From Deltaproteobacteria bacterium (lineage in GTDB: Bacteria; Desulfobacterota_B; Binatia; UBA9968), in assembly GCA_030620935.1 (NCBI GenBank), contig JAUXIP010000133.1, forward strand, positions 1 to 6,257: a DNA stretch of 6,257 nt, given 5' to 3'. Within the stretch, counting starts at the first letter, position 1; each line of letters starts with the position of its first letter. This document shows positions 4,964-6,257 of the stretch, piece after piece. The translations under genes were made by a program, and so were the position numbers. The notes under the pieces were generated by a model. It worked only from the letters and a program-made list of their open reading frames with translations. It did no database searches and was not told where the DNA came from.

Positions 4964-5689
4964 ATGATCTCGGTTGGATTAAAGTGGAAGATTACAGGCA
5001 GCTTTATCGGTGTGATTGCGCTCTTGGGTATTTTGGTTGTGAGCAGTGTCTACAGTCTTGCCGGGCGGACGTTGCGAGGACAACTCGATCGACATGCCTC
5101 TGCCATCACGACCAACCTGAGTGAAGGGGCAGCCGGTTACGTCCTGCGGAAAAAGGTCTTGGAGCTAAACGCCTTGGTCACAAAGTATGCCCGTCTCGAG
5201 GGAGTAGCCTACGCATTGATCGAGGACGGTAAGGGAAAAGTCATTGCCCATAGCCTGGGAGCCTTTCCTCCGGAACTTTCGCAATCGCTGACTTTCGATG
5301 AGCGTCGGGTAATCCACCAGAGAGAGTTAGAATTTCAGGGAAGGACCGTGTACGAAACCCGCATGCCGATTCTCGAGGGACAAGTGGGTGTCGCGCGTAT
5401 GGGGGTTTGGGGAGATGCCGTGAAGAAAGAGATCCGAGGCATTCTCCTTCCCATCGTTGGGCTGATCAGCATTGTGTTCGCCGTTGCCGTTCTGGTCGCG
5501 GGACTCCTTGCACGCAGTATTACCCGGCCCATCCTTGAATTAACAAGCGTCGCGGAAAAGATCAGCAAAGGCGATCTAGATGCGGTTGTGAACATCCAGT
5601 CGCGGGATGAAATTGGAGGTCTCGCCAATTCTCTGGAGCGGATGCGATCGAGCTTGAAAGCGGCAATGACACGCCTAAGCGCCAGCTAA
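4964..5689 (+). CDS. membrane sensor with Cache-like periplasmic domain and HAMP, no output domain
   Basis: The protein is 241 residues. Layout: short cytoplasmic N terminus (VGLKWKITGSF), membrane segment 1 about 12-32, periplasmic domain about 33-159, membrane segment 2 about 160-183, HAMP domain about 184-237, then a stop. The periplasmic part has a helical start (LRGQLDRHASAITTNLSEGA, GYVLRKKVLELNALV) and then the PDC/Cache-like strands GVAYALIEDGKGKVIAHSLG and ILEGQVGVARMGVWGD. HAMP landmarks are R-P-I (188-190), GDL (203-205) and DEIGGLANSLERM (215-227). Such modules normally pass a ligand signal to a kinase, cyclase or chemotaxis domain, but none is attached. The start at 4964 is chosen over the in-frame ATG at 4853 because AAGGAGTT (4953-4960) precedes it closely and the extra 37 residues would not be a sensible N terminus. 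It probably signals to a separate partner; none is visible here. Confidence 0.85.
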   Translation: MISVGLKWKITGSFIGVIALLGILVVSSVYSLAGRTLRGQLDRHASAITTNLSEGAAGYVLRKKVLELNALVTKYARLEGVAYALIEDGKGKVIAHSLGAFPPELSQSLTFDERRVIHQRELEFQGRTVYETRMPILEGQVGVARMGVWGDAVKKEIRGILLPIVGLISIVFAVAVLVAGLLARSITRPILELTSVAEKISKGDLDAVVNIQSRDEIGGLANSLERMRSSLKAAMTRLSAS

Positions 5690-6211
5690 CCTTCATTTAG
5701 ATCTCAGGTAGGTCTCCGGGACCTATCCAATGCCTCGGCGGGGTTTGGAGACTTTCCGGAACGGAAGGCCCTCTCTTAAGCTCTCACCAACCAATCAGTC
5801 CAAGCCTCATACATAATAGAGGAAAGGGTTAGTTCCGCCTTGGAAGTGCCCTTCGGATTAAAGTGAGAGCTCATTCGGTAGAAAATCCGACTATTCAGGT
5901 TCCTAACTACATCCAAAGACAAAAAGTGTAAAATTTGGACAATATTGGTCTCTAGAGGACGGCTTTCTCGGTGTATGTGGTTCTCTATTGAGGGCTCACT
6001 AAACCAAAGAACCCTCCGAATGACTACTACAGAACCCTCCGAATGACTACTACTTTTGTCCCAACTAGAGAAAAAGCGATCTCTTTTGGTACAATTCTTG
6101 CTGCTAAAGGGATGTTACGAAAATCCATACAGATTGAATGTGTCAAAACGATCGATCACTAGACGGCATGTGCGAAGAATTTTACGGGCTTCTTTCTAGC
6201 AGGAGGAGATA
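5690..6211. other. long interval without a convincing gene
   Basis: About 520 bases follow the sensor gene. I find no open frame with a ribosome binding site. What it holds: a hairpin GGTAGGTC-TCCGG-GACCTATC (5707-5727, one G-T pair) 17 bases after the stop, without a T tract; a 6-bp inverted repeat TCCAAA/TTTGGA (5912-5917, 5934-5939); an exact 23-bp tandem duplication (6007-6052); and near its end the ribosome binding site of the next gene. Isolated -10-like boxes (TAAAAT 5929-5934, TACAAT 6090-6095) lack -35 partners. Confidence 0.6.
6007..6052. repeat. exact 23-bp tandem duplication
   Basis: Two identical 23-base units lie head to tail at 6007-6029 and 6030-6052; each begins AGAACCCTCC and ends GACTACTAC. 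Bases flanking the pair differ, so there are exactly two copies. The segment GAGGGCTC (5990-5997) upstream can pair, with one mismatch, with GAACCCTC in either copy. Confidence 0.95.
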
Positions 6212-6257
6212 ATGAATACACAATATGACAGGCGACGACCAACTTTAACCGGTGCCA
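6212..6257 (+). CDS. start of an unidentified gene, cut by the window edge
   Basis: The ATG at 6212 is preceded at 5 bases by AGGAGG (6201-6206), an ideal ribosome binding site. The frame stays open to the edge and gives MNTQYDRRRPTLTGA. No signal peptide is visible in these 15 residues. The YDRRRP start is too short to assign; an N-terminal Arg-rich motif of this sort occurs in, among others, PilZ-domain proteins, but I do not claim that. Confidence 0.6.
   Translation, partial: MNTQYDRRRPTLTGA

Noticed and set aside
5732..5818. 28-codon plus-strand frame after the sensor gene
   Set aside because: No ribosome binding site and no recognisable sequence.

Overview
The window reads as chromosomal DNA from an uncultured, probably diderm, soil or subsurface bacterium. 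Two small genes encode lipoprotein signals, one protein has a sensor-type extracytoplasmic domain plus HAMP, one is a solute-binding-type protein, and one gene has a good sigma-54 promoter. The style recalls Desulfobacterota (deltaproteobacterial), NC10/Rokubacteria or Binatota genomes. This is an inference from protein flavour; no marker gene fixes the lineage.

Left part (1-2135). The window opens inside the 3' end of a 1-Cys (Prx6-type) peroxiredoxin gene that ends in a strong intrinsic terminator. Next come a leftward gene for a conserved polytopic membrane protein (307-921) and a rightward two-gene unit: a 70-residue lipoprotein (1059-1271) followed 11 bases later by a 177-residue protein I do not recognise (1283-1816). 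A leftward small lipoprotein gene (start at 1948) converges on that unit and either overlaps it by 156 bases or carries a frameshift.

Middle (2136-4304). A solitary, GC-rich gene encodes an NMT1/THI5-like substrate-binding-type protein without a visible export signal. Converging on it is a leftward gene for a 352-residue coiled-coil protein with a short helical domain in the middle. This gene has the best regulatory signal in the window: a near-consensus sigma-54 promoter at 4376-4391, with paired TTGAC/GTCAA boxes about 100 bases further upstream, where an enhancer-binding activator would sit.

Right part (4305-6257). A long non-coding interval (4305-4963) holds these boxes, a GC-rich block (4536-4724) full of mutually consistent stems that could be a structured RNA, and a sigma-70 promoter (4754-4781). 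The promoter drives a 241-residue membrane sensor made of two membrane segments, a Cache/PDC-like periplasmic domain and HAMP, with no output domain. After it, about 520 bases hold no convincing gene but do hold an exact 23-bp tandem duplication. The last 46 bases are the start of another gene with a very strong ribosome binding site.

The genes do not form one pathway. The likely functional unit is 1059-1816, and the regulatory interest is concentrated in 4305-4963. No mobile element, CRISPR array, tRNA or rRNA was seen.
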